This document shows positions 32,014 through 41,108 of a stretch of 64,000 nt of DNA, piece by piece. This DNA comes from a bacterium (lineage in GTDB: Bacteria > Armatimonadota > Zipacnadia > Zipacnadales > Zipacnadaceae), in contig JAUVXR010000001.1 of NCBI GenBank assembly GCA_030603495.1, positions 130,993-194,992 on the forward strand, given 5' to 3'. The notes under the pieces were generated by a model. That model made no database searches, was not told the origin of the DNA, and worked only from the letters and a program-made list of their open reading frames with translations. The position numbers and the translations under genes are program-made. Each line of letters starts with the position of its first letter. Position 1 is the stretch's first letter.

Positions 32014-33651
32014 CTATTCAACACTGGGCACGGCCAACGGTGCACCAACCACGCTAGGCCGGTCGCGGCTCCCCTGACGAATAGTATGTTCGATTCCAGT
32101 CCCCGTCAGCCGCGAACTCATCTCGAGCACCGCCTCGGCGGAGTTATAGCGGACCTGGGCGCCGGTGATATTGGCTACCGCCCATAGCGGTATGCGCGGC
32201 GCATCCTTGAACAGCACCGGAGGAATACGCAGCAGGACCTGCTCGCCATCTTTTTCGGCGCGTTGGCTGTCCAGGTAAAGCGTCAGTGTGCCGCGTAGGC
32301 CGGAAATCGTCACCACCCGACGCTCCTGATCCCACTCATAAGAGGCGCCCAGCCGCTCGACGATCGGCTCCAGCGGGAGCAGCAGTTGCCCGTCGCCGAT
32401 GAGCAAGGGATGCGCCGGCTCAATCGGCTCACCGTCAACGATCACACGCATCTCCTGGGCGGCCGGCATCAGATGAATGTGATCCGCGCCCAAGTCTAGA
32501 TAGACCTCCCCCGTGAAGACGGGCACGAGGCCGAACAGCTCGGACATAGTCACCAGCCGGTAGCCCTTCTTCTGCAGGGCAGGAACCAGTCGGCGCACCG
32601 CGTTGACAGTGCCCGCCCGGTTGGCCGGACCGTCGTGGAAAAGGACAACCGCTCCGGAGTGGGCGCGCCCGACCACCCGCTGATAGATCACCTCACTGCC
32701 CGGTCGGCGCCAGTCCCGGGGGTCAACCGACCACATCGCTACGTGGCAGCCAGCCGCCTCTATAAGCTGTTCGACGGTGGCATTCCTAGCGCCATAAGGA
32801 GGACGGATCCACCGCAACAATACCGAGTCACCTGCAACGGAATGAATGAGCTTCTGGCAGCGCGCGATATCCTCGGCTACAGCCGCGCTGGAGAGCTGCG
32901 TGTAGTTGGCATGGGCCCAACTGTGAATGCCTACCTCGTGGCCCTCCTGGAGCATTCGGCGGACGAGATCCGGATGTCTCTTAACATAGATGCCCAGCAC
33001 GAAGAAAGTGGCCCGCGCATTGTTCTTTGCCAGAATGTCCAGCAGTTGCGGCGTGTGGGTGGGATGCGGGCCGTCATCGAAGGTCAGTGCAATAGCCTTG
33101 ATGGAGGTGGGGCGCTGCCTGGATATCACCACCGGCCTAATCTGGGCAATCTCAATCGTGCCCACCCGGCCGCTGATCGCCCCGCGCTGCACGCGCCGCA
33201 GCCCCCGGAAGGCCTCAATACCCTCAGCCCAGACGGTAGGCCGCAGATCGGGACCGACCGGCTGGCAGGGAAGAAGCTCGACCTTCTCCTGGACCGGCTC
33301 GGTGAGATCACTCCCCGGCAAGACCGTCACGACGTCGCCGGGGGCTAGGACCGTATCGGGCGAAACGCTCACGCCGTCGCGGATGACGGTGCCCGCTTCG
33401 CCGCCGCCGCTCTTGATTACCGCGCCCCTCACGTCCAGCAGGTTGCCCGGCGCCATCGAGATGCCCACGACCTCAGCGCAGTCGGCGGCGGTCCTGACCT
33501 GGCTCAGGCTGACCTTCTCGCCGTTGACCAGGACGTAAGACGCACTCGCAGCGAGCGCAATGTAGACGGCAAGCACAGCCAGTAGCATCACGGCGGCGCT
33601 GACCCGCCGCGACCAGTGACCCGAGCCGGTTGAGGCTGGAATCGGGATCAT
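32014..33651 (-). CDS. Polysaccharide deacetylase with C-terminal copper-amine-oxidase-like domain
   Basis: 545 residues. A membrane anchor (residues 15-38) is followed by a beta-rich S-L-S-Q-V segment that resembles a small ubiquitin/SLBB-type fold. A NodB domain covers about residues 180-370, with metal motifs T-F-D-D-G-P, H-S-W-A-H, R-P-P-Y-G and a D-P-R-D-W histidine-side motif. Residues 400-530 resemble the N-terminal domain of copper amine oxidase (P-L-E-P-I-V, W-A-V-A), which in many Gram-positive bacteria caps cell-wall enzymes. Deacetylation of peptidoglycan or exopolysaccharide outside the membrane is inferred. The start is not supported by a clear ribosome-binding site. Confidence 0.82.
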   Translation of the reverse strand: MIPIPASTGSGHWSRRVSAAVMLLAVLAVYIALAASASYVLVNGEKVSLSQVRTAADCAEVVGISMAPGNLLDVRGAVIKSGGGEAGTVIRDGVSVSPDTVLAPGDVVTVLPGSDLTEPVQEKVELLPCQPVGPDLRPTVWAEGIEAFRGLRRVQRGAISGRVGTIEIAQIRPVVISRQRPTSIKAIALTFDDGPHPTHTPQLLDILAKNNARATFFVLGIYVKRHPDLVRRMLQEGHEVGIHSWAHANYTQLSSAAVAEDIARCQKLIHSVAGDSVLLRWIRPPYGARNATVEQLIEAAGCHVAMWSVDPRDWRRPGSEVIYQRVVGRAHSGAVVLFHDGPANRAGTVNAVRRLVPALQKKGYRLVTMSELFGLVPVFTGEVYLDLGADHIHLMPAAQEMRVIVDGEPIEPAHPLLIGDGQLLLPLEPIVERLGASYEWDQERRVVTISGLRGTLTLYLDSQRAEKDGEQVLLRIPPVLFKDAPRIPLWAVANITGAQVRYNSAEAVLEMSSRLTGTGIEHTIRQGSRDRPSVVGAPLAVPSVE

Positions 33652-33812
33652 CGCACTGCCCGTTCGGCAATCGTTGTGCCCAGGAAGTGTACCTTTCGCT
33701 AGGACAGGGCAACGACCTGCCAGGATGCCAGCAACTGGAGACGAGGAGGATAACAAGCTAGCCCTGGCGAATTAGAGGCTAGAGCCGCAATCTGCGCCAA
33801 GGAGGCCAAAGA

Positions 33813-34463
33813 ATGATTCGAACCGGAGAATGGATATCGGAAGCTTGGGAACTGTTTAAGCAGGATTGGCTGATGCACGTGGTGGTGATGTTAATCCTGT
33901 GGGCGGCCAACAGTGCGACCGCGGGGATCCTGTATGGGCCGTTGCTGTGTGGGTATTACTATATGATCCTCAAGAAGGTCCAGGACCCCACAGTTAGTAT
34001 TGAACTGGGCGATATTGGCAAAGGCTTCGAGGTATTCGTTAATGCCCTGGTGGCTTGTCTGCTGGTGGGGATATTCACAAGCGTTGGCACCATTGCCTGT
34101 TTCGTCGGCGCGATAGTGGTCGCGGCGCTGCTTGTCTTTGTCTTCCCCCTGATTATGGACCGGCGCATGGACTTCTGGCCGGCCATTCAGGCGAGTTTCG
34201 ATAAAACCAAGGGAAACTGGCTGGGCTGGTCGGTGTTTATGCTGCTCCTAGGCCTGCTGTATCTGGCAGGAGCGATCGTCTGCGGCGTGGGTGTGCTGGT
34301 TACCGGCCCAATTGCCGTCATCGCCACTGCGCTGGCCTACCGGGATAACTTTGGGCGGGCGGGCGCGGAAACGACCGCGAGCAGCTTTGCAGCACCAAGC
34401 TCGCCCCCGGCGCCTGAGCCGCCCGCTACGCCATCGGTACCCGAGCCGCCGTCACCGGGATAG
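33813..34463 (+). CDS. Multi-pass membrane protein of unknown function
   Basis: 216 residues with about five membrane helices between residues 20 and 180. The C-terminal 30 residues are Pro-, Ser- and Ala-rich and probably disordered. The ATG follows a good AGGAGG. It resembles the loosely defined DUF4013-type membrane proteins (G-x-x-W-x-x-x-L-F at the start), but I would not assign a family. It is a single gene on the plus strand between the deacetylase and dagK. Confidence 0.72.
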   Translation: MIRTGEWISEAWELFKQDWLMHVVVMLILWAANSATAGILYGPLLCGYYYMILKKVQDPTVSIELGDIGKGFEVFVNALVACLLVGIFTSVGTIACFVGAIVVAALLVFVFPLIMDRRMDFWPAIQASFDKTKGNWLGWSVFMLLLGLLYLAGAIVCGVGVLVTGPIAVIATALAYRDNFGRAGAETTASSFAAPSSPPAPEPPATPSVPEPPSPG

Positions 34464-34494
34464 TCAGTCGCTCAAGCAGGGAGGGCGGTAAGCC

Positions 34495-35385
34495 CTAGGG
34501 CACAATCAGATTAAGCGCCGCGGGTACTACTTCCGCTGTCACCGGTGTTTGTCCACCAACATCGCCGTCGGCCTGCCAGTAGGCTGGCGGCGCGGCGTTT
34601 ACTGTCATCCGGGTGCCCTGGGTGACGGTGACAAACGGACTGGCGCTGATATCAACGCCGAACAAAAAGTTATCGCCAGCCACCGAAATAAGCTGCCGCG
34701 TGCTGCAGCGATGGAAGATGATGAAATCGAGCTGGGCGTCATCAGCCGCCGCTTCCGGAGCCACTCTTACCCGCCAGGTGAAGATTGGCAGATTGCAGAC
34801 CAGCACAGCCCACAACGGCTCGTCAAGCGCCAGGTCCTGCTCACCACTGGTTATCTCCACCCGACAGTGGGGCAGCTTGTAGCTGAAGGTGGTGCGGAAG
34901 AACTGCCGGATAAAGGCGATCTTGCCCAGGTGGCGCTTCCAGGCATCGTGGAGTTCATAGGCTACCTGAGCGTCGAGCCCCACCCCCGCCATCGTCAGGA
35001 AGTGGCGGCCATTTATCCGACCCAGGTCCACGCGCGTGGTCTTTCCGTGAACGATCAGGTCCATAGCGGAGGCAATATCACCGACGCGCAGACCGAGGTT
35101 AGAACCGGCGGCGTTGCCCGTGCCCAGCGGCACAATGCCGAGAGCGACATCTGACCCAACCAGGCCCTGCGCCACCACGTTGATGGTGCCGTCCCCGCCC
35201 ACAGCAATAACCTGATCGTAGCCACGGTCAGCAGCGCTGCGGGCCAGGAGAGTAGCTTCCCCCGGGCTGTCGGCTACCCGCAACTCATAGCCACCGACTG
35301 GCCCGAGCTTGGCGTCAGCGATCTGAGTCAGGCGAACGGCGTGGGTCTGCCGGGCCCGCGGATTGTAGATTATGAGACGGCGCAT
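34495..35385 (-). CDS. Diacylglycerol/sphingosine kinase family protein
   Basis: 296 residues of the DagK/YegS lipid-kinase family. The N-terminal nucleotide fold carries V-G-G-D-G-T-I-N near residue 65 and P-L-G-T-G-N-A, which bind ATP. The rest is the beta-rich lipid-binding half. Probable role: phosphorylation of diacylglycerol for phospholipid recycling. It is next to cdsA, which uses phosphatidate, so both belong to membrane lipid synthesis. The gap between the two genes is 18 bases. Confidence 0.9.
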   Translation of the reverse strand: MRRLIIYNPRARQTHAVRLTQIADAKLGPVGGYELRVADSPGEATLLARSAADRGYDQVIAVGGDGTINVVAQGLVGSDVALGIVPLGTGNAAGSNLGLRVGDIASAMDLIVHGKTTRVDLGRINGRHFLTMAGVGLDAQVAYELHDAWKRHLGKIAFIRQFFRTTFSYKLPHCRVEITSGEQDLALDEPLWAVLVCNLPIFTWRVRVAPEAAADDAQLDFIIFHRCSTRQLISVAGDNFLFGVDISASPFVTVTQGTRMTVNAAPPAYWQADGDVGGQTPVTAEVVPAALNLIVP

Positions 35386-35403
35386 CGGGGACTCCGAGGA
35401 GTC

Positions 35404-36261
35404 TCAACTCCCCAGCAGCAGGGTCAGATACAGCCAGGCAGCAGGCATGACAAATAGTACTCCGTCGAAGCGGTCGAGCATCCCGCCATGCGGTCCGAAA
35501 ATGTTGCCGAAATCGTCAATCCCTATAGCACGTTTAATGGTGGACTCAGCCGCATCGCCAAGCTGCGCGATAACGCCGATAAGCACGCCCAGTGGCAGGC
35601 TGTAGGTCACCGGCAACTTGAGCCACCAGCCCAGGAGGATGGTCAAAGCAGCACAGCCCAGGAAGCCAGCCGTCGCCCCCTCTAGAGTTTTGTTGGGACT
35701 GAGCCGGGGCGAGAGTTGATGTCGGCCCCACGCCGAGCCGACCACGAAGGCGAAGGTGTCTAGCGTCCAGACCGGAACGATGACCAGCAGGAGCGCGCCG
35801 GTATTGCTCGCAAAGGCTCCACTATTAGTCCCCAGGACACCAGGCAAGTCAAATTGGGCCAGCCGCAAGAAGAAGCTCATCAGTAGGCCGATGTAAACGA
35901 TGCCAAAGACGGTAGTAGCTGAATTGAGGACACCGCGCTCGTAAGTACTAGCGCCGAACTGGCCTAGCATCGTGCAGATGGCGCCGGCCGCCAGCACCAT
36001 GACGACGGCAAGATCGCGCTGCTCGGGTGGAGTAAAAGCAGTGACCGCGAGTAACGCCAAGGCAGTCAGATACCCCACCAGTACAGCCGGGCAGATCGTG
36101 AGCCTCAAAACCCCCGAATAGTACTCACCCAGAGCAATAAGTGTGATTGCCGCCACCATTATCAACAGTGGCCAACCACCCAAGTAAGCACAGAGCACGA
36201 GTATGGGCATCCCCACAACCACCAGCTTCGCTCGGGCCAGCAACTCTTGTACCACTGCCAA
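35404..36261 (-). CDS. cdsA: Phosphatidate cytidylyltransferase
   Basis: 285 residues with about eight membrane helices. The C-terminal CdsA signature is visible: S-T-I-K-R...G-N-I-F-G-P-H-G-G-M-L-D-R-F-D, with the two acidic Mg2+ ligands of D-R-x-D intact. It converts phosphatidate and CTP to CDP-diacylglycerol. The start is uncertain: TTG at 36261 follows GAGGTG, GTG at 36255 is next. In many genomes cdsA follows uppS or frr; here the partner is dagK. Confidence 0.92.
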   Translation of the reverse strand: MAVVQELLARAKLVVVGMPILVLCAYLGGWPLLIMVAAITLIALGEYYSGVLRLTICPAVLVGYLTALALLAVTAFTPPEQRDLAVVMVLAAGAICTMLGQFGASTYERGVLNSATTVFGIVYIGLLMSFFLRLAQFDLPGVLGTNSGAFASNTGALLLVIVPVWTLDTFAFVVGSAWGRHQLSPRLSPNKTLEGATAGFLGCAALTILLGWWLKLPVTYSLPLGVLIGVIAQLGDAAESTIKRAIGIDDFGNIFGPHGGMLDRFDGVLFVMPAAWLYLTLLLGS

Positions 36262-36460
36262 TTTGCCATCACCTCGGCCGATAACGTACTGAAACGCCGC
36301 TACTCAGTGCCTACTATATAACGCCTGCTCTTTCGAGGCAAGTCCTCGTCAAGCGTGGGGGGGGTAGCTATGCTGGCCAGGTAGGGAGGAATGTCGCACG
36401 GGCGGCGCGAATAGCAGACTGCCTGTTAGCGCAAACATATCAGTCAGGAGCCGTCCACCG

Positions 36461-37444
36461 GTGGCAGACACAGTGGAAGTAGAATTGATCGTGATCGGCG
36501 CGGGGGTGGCGGGATGCACCGCGGCGCTGTATGCCAAGCGCTATGGCCTAGACGTAGTCATTCTCGATAAGGGCCCGCCCGGCGGGCAGCTTATGACCGT
36601 TTCGCTAGTGGAGAACTATCCGGGCTTCCCGGACGGCATCACTGGCGTGGAACTGGGGCAGCGGGTGCGCCAGCAGGTCGAGAACCACGGCGTGGAGATA
36701 GTTGCGCGCGAGGCAACCAGCATTGAGCCGTATGAGGATGGTCGGTGGCTGGTGCACAGTGCCGACGGCGATTACCTTGCCATTGCAATTATCATCGCCA
36801 CAGGAGTTTTTCCGCGCAGCCTGAACGCACCCGGCGAGAAGGAGCTGCGCGGGTCAGGAGTCTCGTACTGCGCGACCTGTGACGGCTTCCTGTATCGCGG
36901 TGAAGTGGTGGCAGTAGTCGGTGGAGGTAATACAGCGGTCGAAGAGGCACTGTACCTAGCTGATATCTGCAAGAAGGTCTATCTCATACACCGGCGCGAC
37001 CGTCTGCGTGCGGACCCACACATCAGCCGGCAGGCTATCGAACGTGAGAATATCGAGATTATCTGGAACTCAGCGGTGGACGAGATTGCGGGGCAGACAG
37101 AGGTCGAAAGCCTACGCCTTCACGACACGCAAACTGGACAAGAGCGCCTGCTGTCAGTCACTGGGGTCTTCATCGCGATCGGGACGATAGCACATACTGA
37201 CTGGCTGGTCGGGCTAGTGGAACTGGCCGACGGCTTCATCAACACTGATATACACATGCAGACCAACCAGCCGGGCATCTTCGCCGCTGGCGATATCCGC
37301 AATACCCCGCTGCGCCAGGTGGCTACCGCCATCGGCGACGCGGCCATCGCTGGCTACTCAGCATACCAGTACGTATCCCGGCACCGGGGTCAAGAATATG
37401 GCGACTACCCAGAGCCAGGGCCAGCCGCAGCAGAGCAGCCCTGA
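36461..37444 (+). CDS. trxB: Thioredoxin-disulfide reductase
   Basis: 327 residues, FAD- and NADPH-dependent. FAD motif G-A-G-V-A-G-C-T-A-A at residues 13-22, active-site C-A-T-C near residue 145, NAD(P) motif V-G-G-G-N-T-A-V-E-E-A, and the terminal F-A-A-G-D-I-R FAD site. The GTG start has AGGAG eleven bases upstream. Its last 47 bases overlap the next gene, so it is probably the first gene of the downstream cluster's transcript. Confidence 0.95.
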   Translation: MADTVEVELIVIGAGVAGCTAALYAKRYGLDVVILDKGPPGGQLMTVSLVENYPGFPDGITGVELGQRVRQQVENHGVEIVAREATSIEPYEDGRWLVHSADGDYLAIAIIIATGVFPRSLNAPGEKELRGSGVSYCATCDGFLYRGEVVAVVGGGNTAVEEALYLADICKKVYLIHRRDRLRADPHISRQAIERENIEIIWNSAVDEIAGQTEVESLRLHDTQTGQERLLSVTGVFIAIGTIAHTDWLVGLVELADGFINTDIHMQTNQPGIFAAGDIRNTPLRQVATAIGDAAIAGYSAYQYVSRHRGQEYGDYPEPGPAAAEQP

Positions 37445-37862
37445 GCAGGCGCTGACCTGGCGAGTGTGGCTGCCCCGCAGGCGCCCGTTGCTCAGTGCAG
37501 GCGTGGCCCTTTTCATTGTAGCTCTTACTGTTGCGACAGCTCTGCTCAGTGACAGCCCGTTCTATCCAGTGCTGGTTCTGATTGTGCTGAGCGCAGCGGT
37601 GTCGGGCCATTACGTACCCTTCCGGTTTACACTCGATTCCGAGGGAGTCACAGTGGCGAGCATGTGGGGGCGGCGCACGAAGCCCTGGGACAAGCTGAAG
37701 ACCTACTGGCCCAGCGGTGATGACTGCGTCACCGTCAGCCCCTCAGTTCACCGCGGGCCACTGACCGCAGCCCGGGACATCTATCTGTACTCCGGGGATA
37801 ATCGCGCCGAAGTCCTACAATACCTGACCTGGTACCTATCGCCGGCGAAGAAGAGCAGCTAA
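37398..37862 (+). CDS. Membrane protein with two helices and a PH-like tail
   Basis: 154 residues. A Gln/Ser-rich N-terminus leads to two adjacent helices (about residues 33-52 and 55-75). The C-terminal 75 residues have the feel of the small bacterial PH-like domains found in membrane proteins (F-T-L-D-x-E-G-V-T-V, K-P-W-D-K). It begins inside trxB in another frame. Short gaps to both neighbours suggest the first two genes and the GlmL cluster form one transcript. Function unknown. Confidence 0.7.
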   Translation: MATTQSQGQPQQSSPEQALTWRVWLPRRRPLLSAGVALFIVALTVATALLSDSPFYPVLVLIVLSAAVSGHYVPFRFTLDSEGVTVASMWGRRTKPWDKLKTYWPSGDDCVTVSPSVHRGPLTAARDIYLYSGDNRAEVLQYLTWYLSPAKKSS

Positions 37863-37864
37863 GC

Positions 37865-38191
37865 ATGGTCACAGAGGTCCGCGACAACCACAAGACCCAG
37901 CAGCGCAAGGTCCTGGCCAGGGTGCTCAGGTTCATAATACAGCGGCGGATGACGGCGCCGACCCTGTTTGTGTTGGAGAGTGCCAAGCCGCTCAGCTTCC
38001 TGGCGGCGCAGTCGCTGATCGTCTTCGAACCAATTGTTCGCACAATCCTACCCCTCAATGACTACGAGGTTTTCACCGCCGCAATCGAGGACCGCGACAA
38101 CATCGAATGGATGATCCGGCAGCTCGAGGCAGTCGAAGAGAAGCAAGCCCAACGCCGTCGGACAGGCAAGCAGCAAAGCAATGAATCTTGA
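37865..38191 (+). CDS. Small basic cytoplasmic protein of unknown function
   Basis: 108 residues, helical, no membrane segment, basic at the ends and ending with a K/Q/R-rich tail. It begins three bases after the previous stop and overlaps the GlmL-like gene by eleven bases, so coupling to that gene is likely. The stretch L-F-V-L-E-S-A-K-P-L-S-F-L has the look of a conserved core. No family is recognised. Confidence 0.7.
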   Translation: MVTEVRDNHKTQQRKVLARVLRFIIQRRMTAPTLFVLESAKPLSFLAAQSLIVFEPIVRTILPLNDYEVFTAAIEDRDNIEWMIRQLEAVEEKQAQRRRTGKQQSNES

Positions 38192-39977
38192 GGATATAGG
38201 CGTCATCCTGGCCACCGATTGTGGCTCGACCACGACCAAGGCGATTCTGATCGTTCGCGAGGGCGACGCGTATCGCCTGCAGGTGCGCGGCGAGGCGCCC
38301 ACCACTGTGGAGGCGCCCTTTGAGGACGTCACCATCGGAGTACGCAATGCCATCGCCGAGGTGGAAGAGCTCTCCGGCCGACGCCTGGTGGACCCAGATG
38401 GAAGGCTGATTCGCCCAGCGACCGAAACCAAGGGTGCAGATGTCTACGTCTCCACCAGTTCCGCAGGGGGCGGCTTGCAGGTGGCGGTGGTGGGGCTGGT
38501 GCGACGGATGACGGCGGAGAGCGCGCAACGGGCAGCACTGGGCGCCGGGGCGATCGTGATGGACGCGCTTGCACTGGATGACGGGCGCCTGGCCCATCAG
38601 CGTATAGAGCGCCTGCGCCAACTGCGGCCGGATATGATCCTGATATCCGGGGGAGTTGACGGGGGCGAGGAGCGGCGGGTGGTGGAGATGGCCGAGCTAG
38701 TGGCCGCGGCCAAGCCCCGGGCGCGACTGGGAGCCAAGTTCAAGCTCCCGGTAATCTACGCCGGCAACGTGGCGGCCCGCCCCCGTATTCAGGAGGCTCT
38801 GGGCGAGGCCACCGCCCTGACGACAGTCGATAACCTCCGCCCGACTCTTGAGCAAGAGAACCTGGGCCCGGCCCGGACTGAGATCCAGGAAGAGTTCCTG
38901 CAGCACGTGATGTCGCAGGCCCCGGGCTACAGTGAGCTAATGGCCTGGGTGGATGCCGATATCATGCCGACGCCAGCCGCCGTCGGCGAAATCATCCAGA
39001 GAATCGCCCGCGACGAGGGTATCAACATCGTGGGCGTAGATATTGGTGGCGCGACCACCGATGTCTTCAGCGTCTTTGACGGGACCTTCAACCGGACAGT
39101 GAGCGCGAACCTGGGGATGAGCTACTCGATAGCCAACGTAGTGGCCGCAAGCGGCCTCGACAATGTGCTGCGGTGGCTTGAGCGCGAGATTGACGCCAGT
39201 AAGCTGGATAACCGCATCCGTAACAAGATGATCCGGCCGACGACTGTGCCTCAGTGGCTCGAGGGGCTGAAGCTCGAACAGGCGATCGCGCGCGAGGCGT
39301 TGCGCCTGGCCTTCGCGCAGCACAAGCTGCTGGCCACCGGCCTCAAGGGCATCCAGCAGGAGCGGGATATCGCGCAGGCCTTCGACCAGACGCGCGCTGG
39401 CGAGGAGACGCTGGTGGATATGATGAGCCTGGATCTGCTGGTCGGCTCGGGCGGGGCACTCAGCCACGCCCCGCGGCGGGTGCAGGCAGCCATGATGCTG
39501 ATTGATGCTTTCCAGCCAGAGGGCACCACCCGGCTGGCGGTGGACAGCATCTTTATGATGCCCCAACTCGGGGTGCTGGCTCAAGTCCACCCCGAGGCGG
39601 CGCGCCAGGTCTTCCTGCGCGACTGCCTGGTGAGGCTGGGCACCTGTATCGCGCCCGTTGGCCAAAGCCGGGCCGGCAGCCCATGTATATCGCTGACCTT
39701 CGCCGACACCGGCGAACGCCTTGACGTCGCCGCCGGGGAACTGATGCGCGTCGGGCTGACCGAGGACACAGTACGCGAGGTGATCATTGATCCGATCCGC
39801 CGATATGACATCGGTGCCGGTCGAGGGCGAGCGATAAGAACCCAGATCGAAGGTGGCGCAGCCGGGCTCATAATTGACACTCGCGGCCGACCGCTGCAAC
39901 TGCCTGAAGACCCCGCGCAGCGTCGTGAAACAGCAGTTGCATGGGCGCAGGCCGTGGACCTTTACCCGGACTCATAA
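38181..39977 (+). CDS. GlmL/MutL-type ASKHA ATPase
   Basis: 598 residues matching the MutL family (glutamate mutase L). The ASKHA phosphate-1 motif is A-T-D-C-G-S-T-T-T-K-A near residue 12, and a second actin-type motif V-G-V-D-I-G-G-A-T-T-D-V-F is near residue 280. GlmL in clostridia accompanies methylaspartate mutase E and S and is thought to act as a reactivase or chaperone. No mutase subunit, methylaspartase or B12-binding gene lies here, only uncharacterised membrane proteins. I infer a different partner. This gene anchors the best candidate for an undescribed system in the window. Confidence 0.88.
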   Translation: MNLEDIGVILATDCGSTTTKAILIVREGDAYRLQVRGEAPTTVEAPFEDVTIGVRNAIAEVEELSGRRLVDPDGRLIRPATETKGADVYVSTSSAGGGLQVAVVGLVRRMTAESAQRAALGAGAIVMDALALDDGRLAHQRIERLRQLRPDMILISGGVDGGEERRVVEMAELVAAAKPRARLGAKFKLPVIYAGNVAARPRIQEALGEATALTTVDNLRPTLEQENLGPARTEIQEEFLQHVMSQAPGYSELMAWVDADIMPTPAAVGEIIQRIARDEGINIVGVDIGGATTDVFSVFDGTFNRTVSANLGMSYSIANVVAASGLDNVLRWLEREIDASKLDNRIRNKMIRPTTVPQWLEGLKLEQAIAREALRLAFAQHKLLATGLKGIQQERDIAQAFDQTRAGEETLVDMMSLDLLVGSGGALSHAPRRVQAAMMLIDAFQPEGTTRLAVDSIFMMPQLGVLAQVHPEAARQVFLRDCLVRLGTCIAPVGQSRAGSPCISLTFADTGERLDVAAGELMRVGLTEDTVREVIIDPIRRYDIGAGRGRAIRTQIEGGAAGLIIDTRGRPLQLPEDPAQRRETAVAWAQAVDLYPDS

Positions 39978-39989
39978 GTCACGATAGCA

Positions 39990-41108
39990 ATGGCACAGGC
40001 ATATACGCCGGGATTAACCGTAACTGACTCGATCACGATCCGCAAGGAGCGGCGGCTGCCGCTGCCCGGGCGAGTGCTGGTGTCAGTGGGCCAAGCAGTG
40101 TCCGCCGAGGACGTGGTTGCGGCTACGGAACTGCCCGGCAATGTGCACACAGTCAACGTCGCGCACGACCTGAACGTCAATGGGGAAGAAGTGCCCCGAC
40201 TCATGCTGAAGGCGGAAGGCGATCCGGTCGAAGCGCAGGAGCCGATTGCTGAGTACAAGGCACTCTGGGGTATCTTCCACGCCGTCTCGCGAAGCCCGGC
40301 AGCCGGGACGATCGAGAACATCAGCCCCGTCACCGGCCAGGTGCTGGTGCGCGGCCCAGCGTTACCTGTCGAGTTGACGGCGTACATAGATGGCACGATA
40401 GTGCAGATTCTGGGCGACGAGGGCGTGATGGTGGAGTGCGGCGGAGCGCTGCTACAGGGCATCCTAGGCATTGGCGGCGAAGCCCACGGCGAACTAGCGC
40501 TCATCGCCGAAAGCCCCGACCAGCGTCTCACCGCCGAGCACATCGCCAAAGACTGTGCGGGACAAGTGCTGGTAGGCGGCTCGCTGGTAAGCCTGGAGGC
40601 GCTGGAGCACGCGCGTGAGGCCGGAGCAGTAGGCGTAATCGTCGGGGGCATTGACGCGGCCGTCCTGGACGAACTAATCGGTGAGCGCCTGGGAGTTGCC
40701 ATTACCGGCCACGAGGAGGTCGGCCTGACGCTGATCATCACTGAGGGTTTCGGTGAATTGCCCATGGCCCAGCGGTCCTTTGAGCTGCTGAAGGCACATG
40801 CAGGCCAACAGGCGTCGCTCAACGGCGCCACCCAGATTCGGGCCGGGGTGATCCGGCCGGAAGTGATCATCCCTCATCCCAGCAGCGCAGAGGTGCCGCC
40901 GGAGCCGATCATAGCAGAGCTGAAAGTGGGCAGTTCCGTGCGGCTGATCCGCGACCCCTACTTTGGCATACTGGGTACGATCACGGCACTGCCCGAAGAT
41001 CTGCAGGAAATCGAGACCGAGTCATTGGTGCGCGTGGTCCACGTCCGCAGCGACGATGGGGATGAACTCACCATCCCCCGCGCCAATATCGAGTTGATTC
41101 AACAATGA
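39990..41108 (+). CDS. Barrel/KOW-like protein of the GlmL cluster
   Basis: 372 residues, soluble, no signal. The N-terminal half has hybrid beta-barrel character (several V-x-V-G, P-A-A-G-T-I-E and T-G-Q-V-L stretches that resemble lipoyl/RnfC-type barrels). A central segment is Ala/Gly-rich and Rossmann-like (G-A-V-G-V-I-V-G-G-I). The last 60 residues resemble an SH3/KOW fold (S-V-R-L-I-R-D-P-Y-F-G-I-L-G-T-I). It starts 12 bases after GlmL and overlaps the next gene by four. I do not recognise the whole protein and suggest only that it is the cytoplasmic partner of the membrane subunits. Confidence 0.72.
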   Translation: MAQAYTPGLTVTDSITIRKERRLPLPGRVLVSVGQAVSAEDVVAATELPGNVHTVNVAHDLNVNGEEVPRLMLKAEGDPVEAQEPIAEYKALWGIFHAVSRSPAAGTIENISPVTGQVLVRGPALPVELTAYIDGTIVQILGDEGVMVECGGALLQGILGIGGEAHGELALIAESPDQRLTAEHIAKDCAGQVLVGGSLVSLEALEHAREAGAVGVIVGGIDAAVLDELIGERLGVAITGHEEVGLTLIITEGFGELPMAQRSFELLKAHAGQQASLNGATQIRAGVIRPEVIIPHPSSAEVPPEPIIAELKVGSSVRLIRDPYFGILGTITALPEDLQEIETESLVRVVHVRSDDGDELTIPRANIELIQQ